From positions 6,693,175 to 6,757,174 of the forward strand of contig NC_134032.1 in NCBI RefSeq assembly GCF_964204645.1: a stretch of 64,000 nt of DNA, read 5' to 3'. This DNA comes from Tubulanus polymorphus. Its lineage: Eukaryota; Nemertea; Palaeonemertea; Tubulaniformes; Tubulanidae. The notes below the pieces were generated by a model. The model was given only the letters and a program-made list of their open reading frames with translations. It was not told the origin of the DNA and did not search any database. Both the position numbers and the translations under genes were made by a program. The stretch's first letter is position 1, and every line of letters starts with the position of its first letter. Of this stretch, positions 1 to 45,395 are shown piece by piece.

Positions 1-787
1 GCACCAATCTATGGCACACAAACAAAAAAAAAAAAAACAAAAAATGAAAAATATTTAAATAATAGCAATAATGGTAGAATAAAATAATAATGAAAGCTTG
101 GCAGCGCCAAAGATTATACAAACTGAATGGAGATCTAATACAAAATAAACACACAAAAAAAATGAAAAGAAAATGTCCAAGACCGAACAATCTGCAGCAG
201 TCTTAACACCAACTAAACATAAATGTATCTCAATCTGAGCAAAGTAACATAAACACCAACATAAACACAGGACAACACATGCGCACACAACACAGCTATA
301 GCAAGTTAACACAAGAATCTGCTCTACTCTCCAGCCACCTAGCGACGTATATTTTCGTACTCACTATTTGCTGAAGACAAACATCGAATTCGAATTTACA
401 CCGGTTTTTTTTGTAGCAGTCGTCCAAATCAACCACTTAATAACAACCAGACGTCCGGTCGACCGATTAACGGCGGCAGGCGGTTATACGTTTCCTTCAC
501 GGTAACTTCGCCTTCCGTGTACCGAGCAATTTCCAATGATATCCGGGCGGTGCCTCCAAATGTGACAGAGCTTTTCCTCACGAACCCAGGTTACGGAGCT
601 TTTTCTTACAATTGCTCTTAACCTGCCCTGTCGGATCTATTATAAATCGCTCGAGCCCCTGACGGCGGATCTGCATGCAGGACAAAAGAGGTTCGCACGA
701 AGCGACGGTTGTCTCCTCAGTGATTCCTCTCCGACGAGGCGCGGAAATACGATCCTTACAGCTTCCTCCGTCCGACGACGCCGACTC
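1..787. other. No gene recognised
   Basis: I see no splice-compatible coding exon and no repeat family that I recognise. About 450-780 is more GC-rich than its surroundings and may belong to an old element whose end is the 120-bp repeat that follows, but nothing in it proves this. Confidence 0.3.
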
Positions 788-908
788 TAAATAAACATAA
801 CATAAGATCGAAATTAAATACGATCGAGTTTATTTACATACAGCAGGAAGAAATCAAACCATGTCGTTTGATTTCCTATACCAGAGTGGAGACTATACAA
901 CACACTAA
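788..908. repeat. 120-bp direct repeat, copy 1
   Basis: This stretch recurs at 1229-1349, offset 441 bp, with only a few differences (for example CAGGAAG against CAGGCAG). The first half can fold: TAAATAAAC pairs with GTTTATTTA, and inside it GATCG pairs with CGATC. Two near-identical copies this close suggest a recent local duplication or the ends of a small element. Confidence 0.7.
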
Positions 909-1228
909 ATAACTATTTATATAATATTCACATACCTGACACAGTCTAATAATTTAATTAATTCAATATTCAAACACACTTAATAAAATCACTTGTCTAA
1001 GACTTGATAAATTATTAACATGAATTAGTACCATTTAACTTCCAAACTTACCTCCAAACCTTCCAAGACTTCCCACAAATATGGCGGTCAAGGTCATACA
1101 AAAACCCGGGAAATTTCCTTCCAGGATAAAACCCATCAAAAACCTCTTACTCCAATAAAACATGGCCTAACACGACTATATTATGACAAATAATGAGTAC
1201 CGTATTATATTAGTTATATCAACTTACC

Positions 1229-1349
1229 TAAATAAACATAACATAAGATCGAAATTAAATACGATCGAGTTTATTTACATACAGCAGGCAGAAATCAAAC
1301 CATGTCGTTTGATTTCCTATACCAGAGTGGAGACTATACGACACACTAT
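1229..1349. repeat. 120-bp direct repeat, copy 2
   Basis: Second copy of the repeat at 788-908, with the same fold-back first half. The 320 bp between the copies hold no recognisable gene. Confidence 0.7.
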
Positions 1350-1922
1350 AAAGAGGGCACACTAAGTGGAGGCGCCACTATACAGTGCTATTAAAGAGTC
1401 CTCATACATCACCCGAATCACTCTCTCACATATGTAAAACTAATGTCATGAATATTTTCCGCTTAAAAAGATCCAATTGATGAAGAACGCGAAATGCGTT
1501 TGAGTTATCACCATTGTACTGCTCCAATAGCGAGTCTTGGTTTTTCCCCTGTTGTATAAGTAGTTTAATTATTTGACAAGTGACGGAACAGAAGTCCTAG
1601 AGAACTTGTTGAGATGCGATACCACTGATTATCAAACAGCATCCGCGTCAACCGTACTGTTTCAAACAGTAAAGATAGAATACCGGGCGAACTGCCGGCT
1701 GTCCTTAAAGCCTGTAAAAGTGCCGCTTGATTTGGAAATCTCGTTACCAAATACGGCCCCAAACTACAAAAGCGGAAAGTCAAGCCACATCCTGAAATAT
1801 GGAAAGGTATGGATTTTAAGTTGATCTGAATATGAATCCTGAAGAACGATATTGAGTTAAGTGTGAGCTGAGGTGAGCTCGATCAATCTTATAAAACCCA
1901 TAATAACAATCGTTCGGAGTTC

Positions 1923-2275
1923 AGCCGCAATGACACGATCATTTTTGGTCCCCGTCAGATAAGGCCCTGGCCAACCGTTTTACGGATACCAGACTGTTTG
2001 ACCCGCCCTAAACATGGTCCCGACAAATTTGGCCCGACCATAAACGTCGGACCCTGCCCGTGCCTTTGAGCACGGGTCATATTATTGTGTCATGGCCGTA
2101 GGAACGTGTTGGGGATGAGCACATGAGCACAGAGGTTTTTTCAGATAATCGATACAAAATATATAACATTTTAGTTACGAGCGATAGATTTTCGCATTGG
2201 CGTATTAGACACGGGCAAACTCCACTCCAATCGGCCAATTCAACCCGGGCCAAGTCGTCCCATTGTGACCGCGGC
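1923..2275. mobile_element. MITE, GGGCCAA family, copy 1
   Basis: The ends are inverted: the left end reads AGCCGCAATGACACGA and the right end, read in reverse, GCCGCGGTCACAATG. Both are followed inward by TTGGCCC-like words. The ends match those of the element at 20109-20435, so the two are one family. There is no coding capacity. Target duplications could not be assigned. Confidence 0.55.
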
Positions 2276-2299
2276 ATATACCTCGTGACACATCAGTTG

Positions 2300-3500
2300 A
2301 TAATATATTGTAGACTCTAAATTAGTAACATTAGTAACAAGTACGTACGTACATACATATCCATCATTGATTCATTGCGCATTTTGCATCATGTACGGAC
2401 GTACATTGAGAAAACCTGGCGGTAGACGGGGTTGGCGGTAAATGGGAGGGCGGTATATCGGTGGTTCACTGTATATTTGATTCAATCGTGCCCACGTGGA
2501 ATGGGGAACGGGGAATTCTGCGTTAACTATGACGAATGAGTTTCCCTTTTATCATGGAATAATGCAATACGTACGTCTTTTTCGTTCTTTTTACTGCGGT
2601 TGAAATATGAAATGATACGGTTGTTTTGATATGTTGAAACACGCTCATTAACTCTCAGCCGTACCATCAGTCATCGTTACTGCTGGTGACGTGATCATTT
2701 CCGTTATTGGATACTAAAATTGCCATTGGAGCAGAGAACATTATTGCATGTTTCTGCGTCCGTTTCCCATATTTCAAACACGTGGGTACAGCTTCATGAA
2801 AAAATTTAGCTTTCTAAAATACATTCAAAACAAAGGGGCTATAGCAATAAACCATTTTTACAGTGCAAGCCGCCATTCTGTTAGGTTACTTCTACTCCGC
2901 AAGTTGGGTGTTTTTTCGAGTTTATTTGTTTTTTTTTTGTTTTTTTGAAAACTCGCATTTTTTCATATTTCACCGGTCATTAGACGGATCTAAACAACTT
3001 CAGCAACGTGTGGTTTTCAATTGTAAACTCAATATCACAAATTTCAAACAATACGACATGGCAGCGATATGAAAATAAAGACGCACGTTTGTTAATTACG
3101 AAAATCATTTAAAGATTTAGATTTTTTGTCGATAACATCTCGTCAGTAAATGGGAAAAAATCATTTAGGCCTAAATCCCTATCGATTTTCTGACGAGTTA
3201 TATGAAAAAATATCCGAATTCTTTTCTTCATTCATAAATCAAAACAATTTTTTCTCATGTTCCCAGGACGCTTCCGTATAGTAAAGAACATTTGGATGTA
3301 GATTTGGCGGTTTGATTCAGCTTATCAATTAAGACTGTATAAAAAGGGGTTCCGGAATTTGAAATGAACATTCTCTTGGTTTGCTCCAAGTGTAACCTAT
3401 TAAAATAATCTATTGGACGTATAAACTACATTAGGCCCAAGGGTAGGATACGGAGTAATAGTGCAAGGGTGTAGTGAATGGATTCGGTTCTTCATTTTGA
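2300..3500. other. No gene recognised
   Basis: AT-rich sequence with short T-runs. Short open frames exist but none has splice signals, domain motifs or a repeat relationship that would support a gene. Confidence 0.3.
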
Positions 3501-3509
3501 CGTGATTCG

Positions 3510-3700
3510 AAGACCCACCGACTGTACACGGGTTACATGGTATCCTGGATGACTGGATGACTGGTCGACTGCTTGAATGGAAGACTGGATCACTGGATGA
3601 CCGAGTGACTGGATATAGTTCGACTTGCCGACTGGTTGACTGAATGGCTTGATGACTGGATCAATATGTCTGGATCCCTGGATGACTGGTCGACTGAATG
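3510..3700. repeat. Degenerate short tandem repeat (GACTGGATGACT-like)
   Basis: Repeated words of the type GACTGGATGACTGGTCGACT follow one another with many substitutions. This is a decayed minisatellite that adjoins the CAT/CAC tract. Confidence 0.6.
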
Positions 3701-3714
3701 ACATTTTATATCCC

Positions 3715-4290
3715 CATGTCAACCATTTCCATCATCTTTACAATCAACTTGTTCAGCATCACCATCACCTCCAGCATCAATACCACAATCATCGTCATCT
3801 CCTTCACCAGCGCCATCACCTCAAGCATCACCAACACAATCACCACCTTCTCCAGCATCACAATCTCCACCATCACCATCACCACCATCTTCATAATCAC
3901 CAGTATTTACCATCTCCAGCATCACCACATAGCAATCTCCAGCATCACTGTCTTAATCACCACCGTCTCCACCATCTGCTCCATCACCTTCTCCAGGGGC
4001 AGAACCACCATCTCCACCATCACTTCAATTTCCACCATCATCAACATCTCGACTATCACTGACTTCACCAACATCGTCATCCCCACCATCACCATCATCA
4101 CTAACACACCGTTACCTCCAAAACAATAATCACCTTCTTCAGCATCACTTTCACCATCTTCACCATCACCTCAAGTGTCATCATCACCCTCTCTATCACA
4201 TCATCACCACCACCACCACCACCACCACCACCACCACCACCATCTTCATCACTTTCTCCAGCATGACCATCATCGCCATCTCTACTTCAC
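3715..4290. repeat. CAT/CAC-rich low-complexity tract
   Basis: A 570-bp tract built from CAC, CAT, TCA and CTC trinucleotides, with a pure (CAC)n run near 4205-4245. It creates apparent open frames rich in His or in Thr/Ile/Ser, which are by-products of the repeat and not genes. Confidence 0.85.
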
Positions 4291-4412
4291 ATAACGCACC
4301 ATTCATTCGGTCGGTTGGTCATCCAGTCGACCGTAATTCGGATCAATATAAATATGTCTTCGTTCAGTTAACCTGAGTAATTGCAAAATCAGGGTAACCT
4401 TATTCTAACGAA

Positions 4413-4640
4413 TCATTAATATTTTGCCTCCTCGTTTTGTCCTCGTTTTTAATTTGAAAAAAAACATTGATATTTTACTCCTCGTTTTGTCCTCATTTTT
4501 GATTTCGAAATTATCATTGATATTTTTACCCTTCGTTTTGTCCTCATTTTTAATCTAAAAAAAAATCATTACTATTTTAACTCCTCATTTTGTCCTCATT
4601 TCTGATTAAAATCTAAAATATCTTTTATCCTCGTTTTGTC
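4413..4640. repeat. Tandem repeat, unit about 51 bp, 4 copies
   Basis: Four imperfect units, each containing CTCGTTTTGTCCTC or a near match followed by TTTTTAAT and an A-run. The unit starts lie about 51-52 bp apart. Confidence 0.7.
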
Positions 4641-4997
4641 ATTTTTTAACTGTGTAAAATAAGACAATTTTCAAAAAATTTAAATTTTCAAACTTATTTT
4701 TTATTTCATTATGATTTTTATGGTTTTTCAAACTATTTATTCAACAATTTCTAAATGATCAAAGCCATCTTCATTTTTTTCCATGAAAAATTATTTCATT
4801 ACCTTCAAAATCTTTTAATTTCATCATCATTCAATGTAGCCCATTTATCGGGCAGAAATACCCTAAATTCAAGGGCTGTGTTCACACTACAATAACTTAA
4901 ATTTGCTGTTATATTTTCACCACATTAAGTTTTTATTTTTTTCTAACTTTGATATTTTATGATCGATTTCTTGTGAAATATCAACTAATTTTTGTAT

Positions 4998-5035
4998 TAG
5001 CATTGGTTGACGTCTATGACGTCATGCCAATGCTA
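4998..5035. repeat. 38-bp hairpin with TGACGTCA core
   Basis: TAGCATTGG at the left pairs with CCAATGCTA at the right, and the inner part contains TGACGTC and TGACGTCA, which resembles a cAMP-response element half-palindrome. Whether it regulates anything is unknown, since no promoter is visible nearby. Confidence 0.45.
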
Positions 5036-5039
5036 GTAA

Positions 5040-6330
5040 AATGGATCGAATATAGTACGTAGTACGATAGCGTCGACTCATTTTCATAGTAACTTCGAAT
5101 TGTCACTCCGTTCACGTACAACATTTGAAACAGCTGAAAATGACTCAAAATAATGTTTCAATTATTCCCCACTAGCGTCGCCAGATTTCCTCTTTTAAAT
5201 ACAAAACATAAATTGATGTAACCCCGGATACATAAATATCGTGTTTAGATATCACTGCTTTTCCTCCTATCAGAATCAATTAATTGGGATTTATTCTCAA
5301 CGGCAGAATACGTATTTCTAGAGCAGTGGAACGGTAGGCCTACTCATGACTGAAGAGCTCAGATCACTATTCCAAAATCTTCTATATCCTATAGTAAAAA
5401 CAAGAAATTCGAGAGTTTAGTTAATATATAAGCGCGTAAATTCAGGGGAAATCCTGCTTATGGCTCACAGGCCAGCATCTTAGCTACGCATTGAAGTGGT
5501 TTTCGCCCCACATACCCAACCTAACATTTGAAATAATCAAACCTTTAGAAAGGAGGGGTATCCCAGTACAGGGTATGCCAGTACATCCAAGCTTAATACA
5601 GAAGGGAATGCCCCACCGTGTTTGGTACCCTTACGCCAAGCAAAAAAGGCCCAGGAAATCCATTATTTCATCATCAATCTGTCTCTCAGGACTAATGGAT
5701 TTCATACATATAACCGCCGAAATTCGTTACCTATCCCATTTGCCGAAATTATGGCAAGATTTATGGAGGACCTCTTCTTCACTCTGGGTACTATTTTTGG
5801 GTCCGGTCCGGCCCTACACATTTTCGGGCTACTTACCTAATTGTGGTCTGATGCCTGAAACCCAGGTAAGTTATGTGATCGTGTGGGAACGCTTTTACTA
5901 ATGTTTAAACCATTTCATGATGACACGAAAGATCACACGGTAACCGGGTAGGCTACCATGATACCTATCACCATTAAAGATAGATAATTTTTTTTGTTCA
6001 ATTTAACCAGAGTTGTTTATTGGAGGAAAATATCATTGTTAAGTACGCTGAGAACAACCATGTTGTATCATCAATCAGTTGACTGACAGTCTATTGTAAA
6101 ATTCCATCGGTTCGGCAATATTCTAAGGTAAGTTTTCACTTTAAAGTGCCCTGCCCGCCTCCTTCCACTCACGAGGCGGTAGCAGTCCGTTATGCACTCG
6201 GCAGATGGATTCGCTTTGTAATGCGCGCCGGAAAAAAACAACTCTTATTATCTTTTCCATGCGTTGAACACAACAGTGATTGAATTTACACGTTGTCCGT
6301 CGTAAATTGCAATTGGAATTGAATCGAGCG
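5040..6330. other. No gene supported
   Basis: An open frame of 136 codons runs from 5491 to 5901 on the + strand. Its product has no recognised motif and no convincing splice context, so I do not call it. The rest is AT-rich spacer. Confidence 0.3.
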
Positions 6331-6560
6331 GCCTCGGTAGCTCAGTCAGTGAGATAAGGCGCGATGCTGTTGAATCCACTATCAAATCAGTGCTGAGTGA
6401 CACCAGGACACGTGGGTTCGAGTCCTGCTGCTGGCTGCTTACACTACAGTGTGCGAGCAACACTTCAAAGGCCGTCGCGTCGTGAGGTTGATGAAAAACC
6501 AATAGGGTTAGTCTTGGGAAACCAAACGACGCAAAGCCAAACAATCATCAGCCTCCCTCT
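6331..6560 (+). mobile_element. tRNA-derived SINE
   Basis: A pol III A box-like word (TAGCTCAGTCAGTGAGA) lies near 6338 and a B box (GGTTCGAGTCC) at 6415-6425. The sequence does not close as a tRNA cloverleaf with a normal acceptor stem, and it continues into a unique body, so it is a SINE rather than a tRNA gene. The B-box part and the following GCTGGCTGCTTACA recur near 22657. Confidence 0.65.
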
Positions 6561-6875
6561 CAGTGACACCAACGCCGGCATCGCTCCCTGTGCGACGTTT
6601 TGCATGCGTACATTTGACCGGTTCATCTACATGATGCATCATCAGAGGATCTTGCATTCAGAAATCGTTCTGTTTTTATTTTCATTATTCAGTAGGGCCT
6701 AACAGTTCATGCAAAAAACCACAGACAGTCGAGATTACCCTTACAGTTGTACACCGTTGATACGAATCTCGTGTAGGGGAAAGTGCCGAAATTGTTGTAT
6801 CAAATGGCCATTTATAGGGCCTATCCAAATCCTGATTAATATAGATATCTTTGCTAGGATATGATGGAAAAAATC

Positions 6876-7200
6876 TCACTGAGAACCTTAGAGTCAGTGG
6901 TATATCGCTATCGCACTTTAACCACTCAGTACTCGGCAACTACTCATCCGATTTCACTAACGCGACCCCTGGCACTAAGGCGTTAGCGATATACCACTGA
7001 CACTAAGGTTTTCAGTGAATTTTTTAGTAAAACAAAAGCGGTATCAAAATATTTCTAGAGGCAATTTCCAGCCACTTGAACTTCAAATATATTCTTTGGA
7101 GTATAAACAATGAAAAAATGACAACATAAGGTCAGTGTAGGTAGTTTATTTATTGAAATCGGATGAGTAGTTGCTGAGTACTGAGTGGTTAAAGTGCCGA
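6876..7200. repeat. Nested inverted repeats
   Basis: 6876-6912 is repeated inverted at 6981-7018, and 6916-6955 is repeated inverted at 7157-7195. The arms share words such as CCACTCAGTACTCGGCAACT. It looks like a decayed foldback or MITE pair. Confidence 0.6.
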
Positions 7201-7209
7201 CTGAGCGCC

Positions 7210-8170
7210 AGTCGGCAATTTCGACGTAAAATAACGACTACGTGACTGGGTGGGTGGTTCACGCGAGCTCTTTAGTATAGGCAGTATACGGAGCTCCGCG
7301 AACCGACCATTCTCAGGACTGGGTGAAGAAAAAATCAGAATAAACTAGTTTCGTCTTTTAACAGAATCGCATTAACGATAAAAATTGCCTAGATGCTAGA
7401 TCGTTCGGCAGAAAAATGAAATTTATTTTCATCATAAATGAAAATTGTACTAACACAGATGACCTTAAGTCCGTGGTCTTCCCTATCAACACCTTACATT
7501 AACCACTTAACACAACACAGTATAATCTACCAATGCTTCAAGGACCATGGGACTCTTGTTTCATATTGTCCGTCTTTTGATGGTTTAATTCTGTTATTTA
7601 TTGATGCTAAGAATGTCTCTCTGTCTCCCATTTATAAGGAAAACAATTATTTGCGCGGGCGAGTCGTACTCTCGACCCCTAGCCTGAAACCCTGATTTTA
7701 CAATTAATAATCGGATTTTGCAGTGTTAGCTGACGTGTTACAAAATGTAGTGTGCTTGGTCAGTGGTTATACGCGGCTTGTCGGCATAGTACGCGGTTAC
7801 GCGAATGCTGCAATAACGTTGCGACTACTTTTCCACAAAACCTACACCATATGTGAGTCGAGTGCATTTTCAAGAAACTTCTACTGTCAACTCAACCGCG
7901 ATATTTTGAAAGCTGGACATGAGTGAACAGCCTGAAGAATTGACGTTTTGGAATTAGCGGCACATAAGTCATTCTCGGAAAAATGAAGTGAAACTGTAGA
8001 AAGATTTATTGATAAGTCGATGAAATAATTGTGTTTTTTCGCGGATCCGAGCTTGTCAAAAGTCCGAGTGGACTATGTGCGAGTTAAACTGCGTGGCAAG
8101 CTCGCATTCAATGTGTTGACTTTGAAATACCACTTTTATGAATGATCTTCGATAATTCTATTCTCTGTGT
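7210..8170. other. Upstream region of the PLAT-like gene
   Basis: No coding exon recognised. Any promoter and 5' UTR of the gene starting at 8180 should lie here or just upstream, but no TATA box or initiator can be singled out. Confidence 0.3.
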
Positions 8171-8179
8171 GGCGTCATA

Positions 8180-42110
<33,931 letters not shown>

Positions 42111-42121
42111 AAAAATTCTAC

Positions 42122-42127
42122 AATAAA
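42122..42127 (+). promoter_or_regulatory. Candidate polyadenylation signal AATAAA
   Basis: AATAAA lies 11 bases after the stop codon of the PLAT-like gene. A second AATAAA at 42469-42474 is equally possible and would give a 3' UTR of about 370 bases. Confidence 0.4.
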
Positions 42128-42339
42128 TCTAGAAAAAGATTACATATATATATAATGAACTGAGGCAACCAAGAGCAATCATGTTGGATTTTAATCTTAA
42201 TTTCCGATCAGAGTACTAAATCAGGATTTTTGAGAATCGATTAAAGTCTTGATATTTTAACCAATTGAATACTGTTGCTTTCAATTGCTAATTATTGATG
42301 TGAAACACTCTGAATCCATGTTGTAATGATAATCGATAT

Positions 42340-42900
42340 AAAATCCCACAATAAGAAAAAAGAGTCTGAAATGTTTTCTTGAACTAGTAGTTCATTCGAC
42401 GTAGTGACGGGACTTGTCCCTCGGTCATCTTGTGTATTGTAACTAGAGGATGCTGCCTTTCTTGTGAAAATAAAGAACAGTAGGTGATTGTCTTAATATC
42501 TTTTGTCCGCCTTTTGGTTTAGGGTGTTTTGGTGTCTACATACGGAGGATAACTAAACTGCCAGACAGGCAGAATATATACTTCGTTACAGTCATCTTCA
42601 GGAATGCTGATGTTGTCCTTATTACAAATATCGATTAAACACTCCGAGTACGTGTTGTATAGATAATTTTTAATCCTACACTAGAATTAGAGTGTTTCCT
42701 TGAGCTAGAAGTTTATTCAACGTTCCAACTTTATCTTTTAAGACATCTCCATGAATACTGATGTTGTCCTATTATATAATAATATTCAATTAAACGCGGA
42801 GTCGTCAAGGACACCGAAATTTTTACTGGAACTCGTTATCTCCAGTTAAGTAAAATAACTGGAACGATCCCTGATTATACTAAAATCGGTGATTATAATG
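42340..42900 (-). mobile_element. Two older Penelope-like 3' tails
   Basis: Read on the - strand, two diverged copies of the tail seen at 42905-43020 lie near 42347-42440 and 42595-42770. They share a GTTGAATAAACT-like word and GATGTC or GATGAC hairpin remnants. Together with the next element they form a run of tails in one direction, as in tandem Penelope insertions. Confidence 0.45.
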
Positions 42901-42904
42901 TCAG

Positions 42905-43820
42905 AATGAGGAGAGAATCCCACAATGATAGTAAAAAGTCCGAAAATGAAACTTCGAGATAGTAGTTTATTTCAACGTTTCGACTATATCCTAATAGTCA
43001 TCTTCAGGAATAATGAGATACTACAGAAATTATGAGATATATATACAATCCAGAGACAAAGAGACTAATTCAAGTAATCAGAGATGATACAAACTAAAGG
43101 AAAATTAACGTAGAAACAGTTACACGCTAAAATAGATTAAAGGGAAGCAAACTAAGGGGTGATTATAAACAACAATAGTGAGTATAAATATAAATGAAAC
43201 TTAAAGTCAGTAGTAAAAAGAAAGACAAACTAGGGGGCACTTAAATTAAAACAAAGGTGAATACAAGTTAAGTCAGAGACGAAATTGATGAGAGAACAAA
43301 TAACAAATAATCAAAGGGGAAATCAAGTGTTGAGTTTAACCAGTTTACAGAGGAATTTTGATATAAGTTTATTATGGGGTGAAAAACCATTGTTAAGGTT
43401 TACAACGTTGTTCGAATTTTCAATAATTAATGCAGATTCCAAAATATGTCTTCTAGTTTTATCGCTGCAAGGGTAAATTAATTCAGCATTAGCAAAATCA
43501 AAATTGTGTGAAGTCTGAAAAACATGACTAGCAACTCCGCTTTCAGGTTTAAAGTTTTTTACATCTAATTTATGCTCTTTTATGCGTTGATTAAGATTCC
43601 GACCTGTTTCTCCTATATATACTTTGTCGCAAACTTTACAAGGTATTTTATAAATTCCACAGTTTAGGGATTCGGTTTTCGGTTTGTTATTAATCAATAT
43701 GTTACTAAGTTTATTATTGTATTTAAATTTAAGTTGTTTATTTAGTGACCGAAGAGAAACTTTAGAATTCTCGAGGAAAGGTACATACGGTACAATGATA
43801 GGCTGTTTATCGGTAGCCAA
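42905..43820 (-). mobile_element. Penelope-like element 3' part with GIY-YIG domain
   Basis: The - strand frame 43820-43323 (165 codons) encodes the end of the RT linker and an apparently intact GIY-YIG endonuclease: GIYKIPCKVCDKVYIGETGR, RIKEHK, SHVFQTSHNFDF, and an E-x-ALIIE segment carrying the catalytic Glu. A 3' UTR follows down to 42905 and ends in a hammerhead-like hairpin. The RT itself is missing. Confidence 0.85.
42976..43008 (-). ncRNA. Hammerhead-like hairpin, Penelope-like tail (left copy)
   Basis: On the - strand, CTGAAGA precedes a perfect GACTAT/ATAGTC stem and then GAAACG. CTGANGA and GAAA are the hammerhead core boxes. One extra T between core and stem II, and the unknown stem I, leave this unproven. 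Confidence 0.4.
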
Positions 43821-43847
43821 CGTAGGAGTTCTAAGGTTGTTATTTCT

Positions 43848-44436
43848 AAACTGTGGAATTTATAAAATACCTTGTAAAGTTTGCGACAAAGTATATATAG
43901 GATCTGCATTAATTATTGAAAATTCGAACAACGTTGTAAACCTTAACAATGGTTTTTCACCTCATAATAAACTTATATCAAAATTCCTCTGTAAACTGGT
44001 TAAACTCAACACTTGATTTCCCCTTTGATTATTTGTTATTTGTTCTCTCATCAATTTCGTCTCTGACTTAACTTGTATTCACCTTTGTTTTAATTTAAGT
44101 GCCCCCTAGTTTGTCTTTCTTTTTACTACTGACTTTAAGTTTCATTTATATTTATACTCACTATTGTTGTTTATAATCACCCCTTAGTTTGCTTCCCTTT
44201 AATCTATTTTGGCGTGTAACTGTTTCTACGTTAATTTTCCTTTAATTTGTATCATCTCTGATTACTTGAATTAGTCTCTTTGTCTCTGGATTGTATATAT
44301 ATCTCATAATTTCTGTAGTATCTCATTATTCCTGAAGATGACTATTAGGATATAGTCGAAACGTTGAAATAAACTACTATCTCGAAGTTTCATTTTCGGA
44401 CTTTTTATTATCATTGTGGGATTCTCTCCTCATCGC
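43848..44436 (+). mobile_element. Penelope-like element 3' part, inverted partner
   Basis: It is nearly identical to 42905-43668 in the opposite direction, with a deletion of about 170 bp that removes the middle of the GIY-YIG domain (VYIG joins directly to SALIIENS). The two copies lie head to head with 180 bp between them. Confidence 0.85.
44331..44363 (+). ncRNA. Hammerhead-like hairpin, Penelope-like tail (right copy)
   Basis: Same sequence as 42976-43008 on the + strand: CCTGAAGATGACTATTAGG, then ATATAGTCGAAACG. It is followed by TTGAAATAAACTACT. Confidence 0.4.
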
Positions 44437-44471
44437 GTCAACACGAATATAGTGTTCTACCAATCGTTATA

Positions 44472-45378
44472 ATGTCAGAATTTTCTACGATGATCAAGCC
44501 AAAAGTTGTACATTCTGCAAGAGTAGTGATCACCCGTCGTTCAGGTGTAATCAGAGACCACCGAGGCAGAAAAAGTTTTAAATGTGGCGCGCTCGATCAC
44601 ATGCAAAGAGATTGTCCTCAATCTAACACGCTACAACCGAATAAACCTGTCGACAATTCACCGGATAGCGCACCAGAGCTGACCAGTGAACCGGTACCGG
44701 CTAACACGATCGAAAAGCCGGTCTCGAACGTCCTAATAGGTGATTCTAACCTACGAGAAATAGCGGTCCCTCCGACTTTCCAGGTCATCTGTCGCCCCAG
44801 GGAAACTAGCGAGGACATCGACAATCTCCTTGAGCGCGCAGCTTCTGAATATATGTCCCCAGATCCACCGAAAAATGTTATTCTCCACCTGGGAACCAAC
44901 GACGTCTCCAAAAACAAACATGACCCTGACACAATAAAAATGAACTTGTCGACAACAATTGCAAAAGCCTGTGAGCATTAGCCAAACGCTACTATCCATC
45001 TATCTGGGATATTGCCTAATGAGAGCTAATGGCAGAAGTAACGTCAGTAAAACAAAAGATTTCAATGACACTGCTAGATCAGTTAATTCGTACATGAAAA
45101 GGCTTTGTGACATGCAAAACATATGCTTCATAAACCATGACCAATCTTTCATGCCCAATGGACTAATTCAAGATTCACTCTACATCCCATCCGATATGTC
45201 AGGAATTCATCTCAGTAAACAGGGCAAAGATCTCCTCATCAACAACATTGCGAGATCATCTGATGAATACAACGACCTGCCCATTTTTGAGACTCCGAGG
45301 TCCAAACGGAAGACAAGGTCACTATCAGAGACCCCAACTTCTGCAGAGAAGCCGAGTGAAAAGAAAACTAAAAATTGA
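44472..45378 (+). pseudogene. LINE ORF1: zinc knuckles and SGNH esterase-like domain
   Basis: A first knuckle, CTFCKSSDHPSFRC, is read in another frame near 44507-44550; a second, FKCGALDHMQRDC, lies in the main frame with its first Cys lost. The esterase blocks are VLIGDSNLRE (GDS Ser), VILHLGTNDVSKN (GTND) and SDMSGIHLSKQGKDLL (Asp-x-x-His). A frameshift lies near 44560, and an in-frame TAG plus frame change near 44980 separate the halves. The esterase blocks are well kept although the gene is dead. Confidence 0.75.
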
Positions 45379-45395
45379 ATCTCAATCTATCGTAA

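Noticed and set aside
3649-4129. His-rich and Thr/Ile-rich open frames of about 140 codons
   Set aside because: They follow the CAT/CAC trinucleotide tract and change nature with frame; there is no start context, splice signal or domain.
5491-5901. 136-codon open frame on the + strand
   Set aside because: No recognisable motif, unremarkable composition and no exon partners; length alone is compatible with chance.
7723-7926. 67-codon frame after a TTTTGCAG acceptor-like site, just upstream of the PLAT-like gene
   Set aside because: It does not connect in phase to exon 1, which has its own start and signal peptide, and it shows no module similarity.
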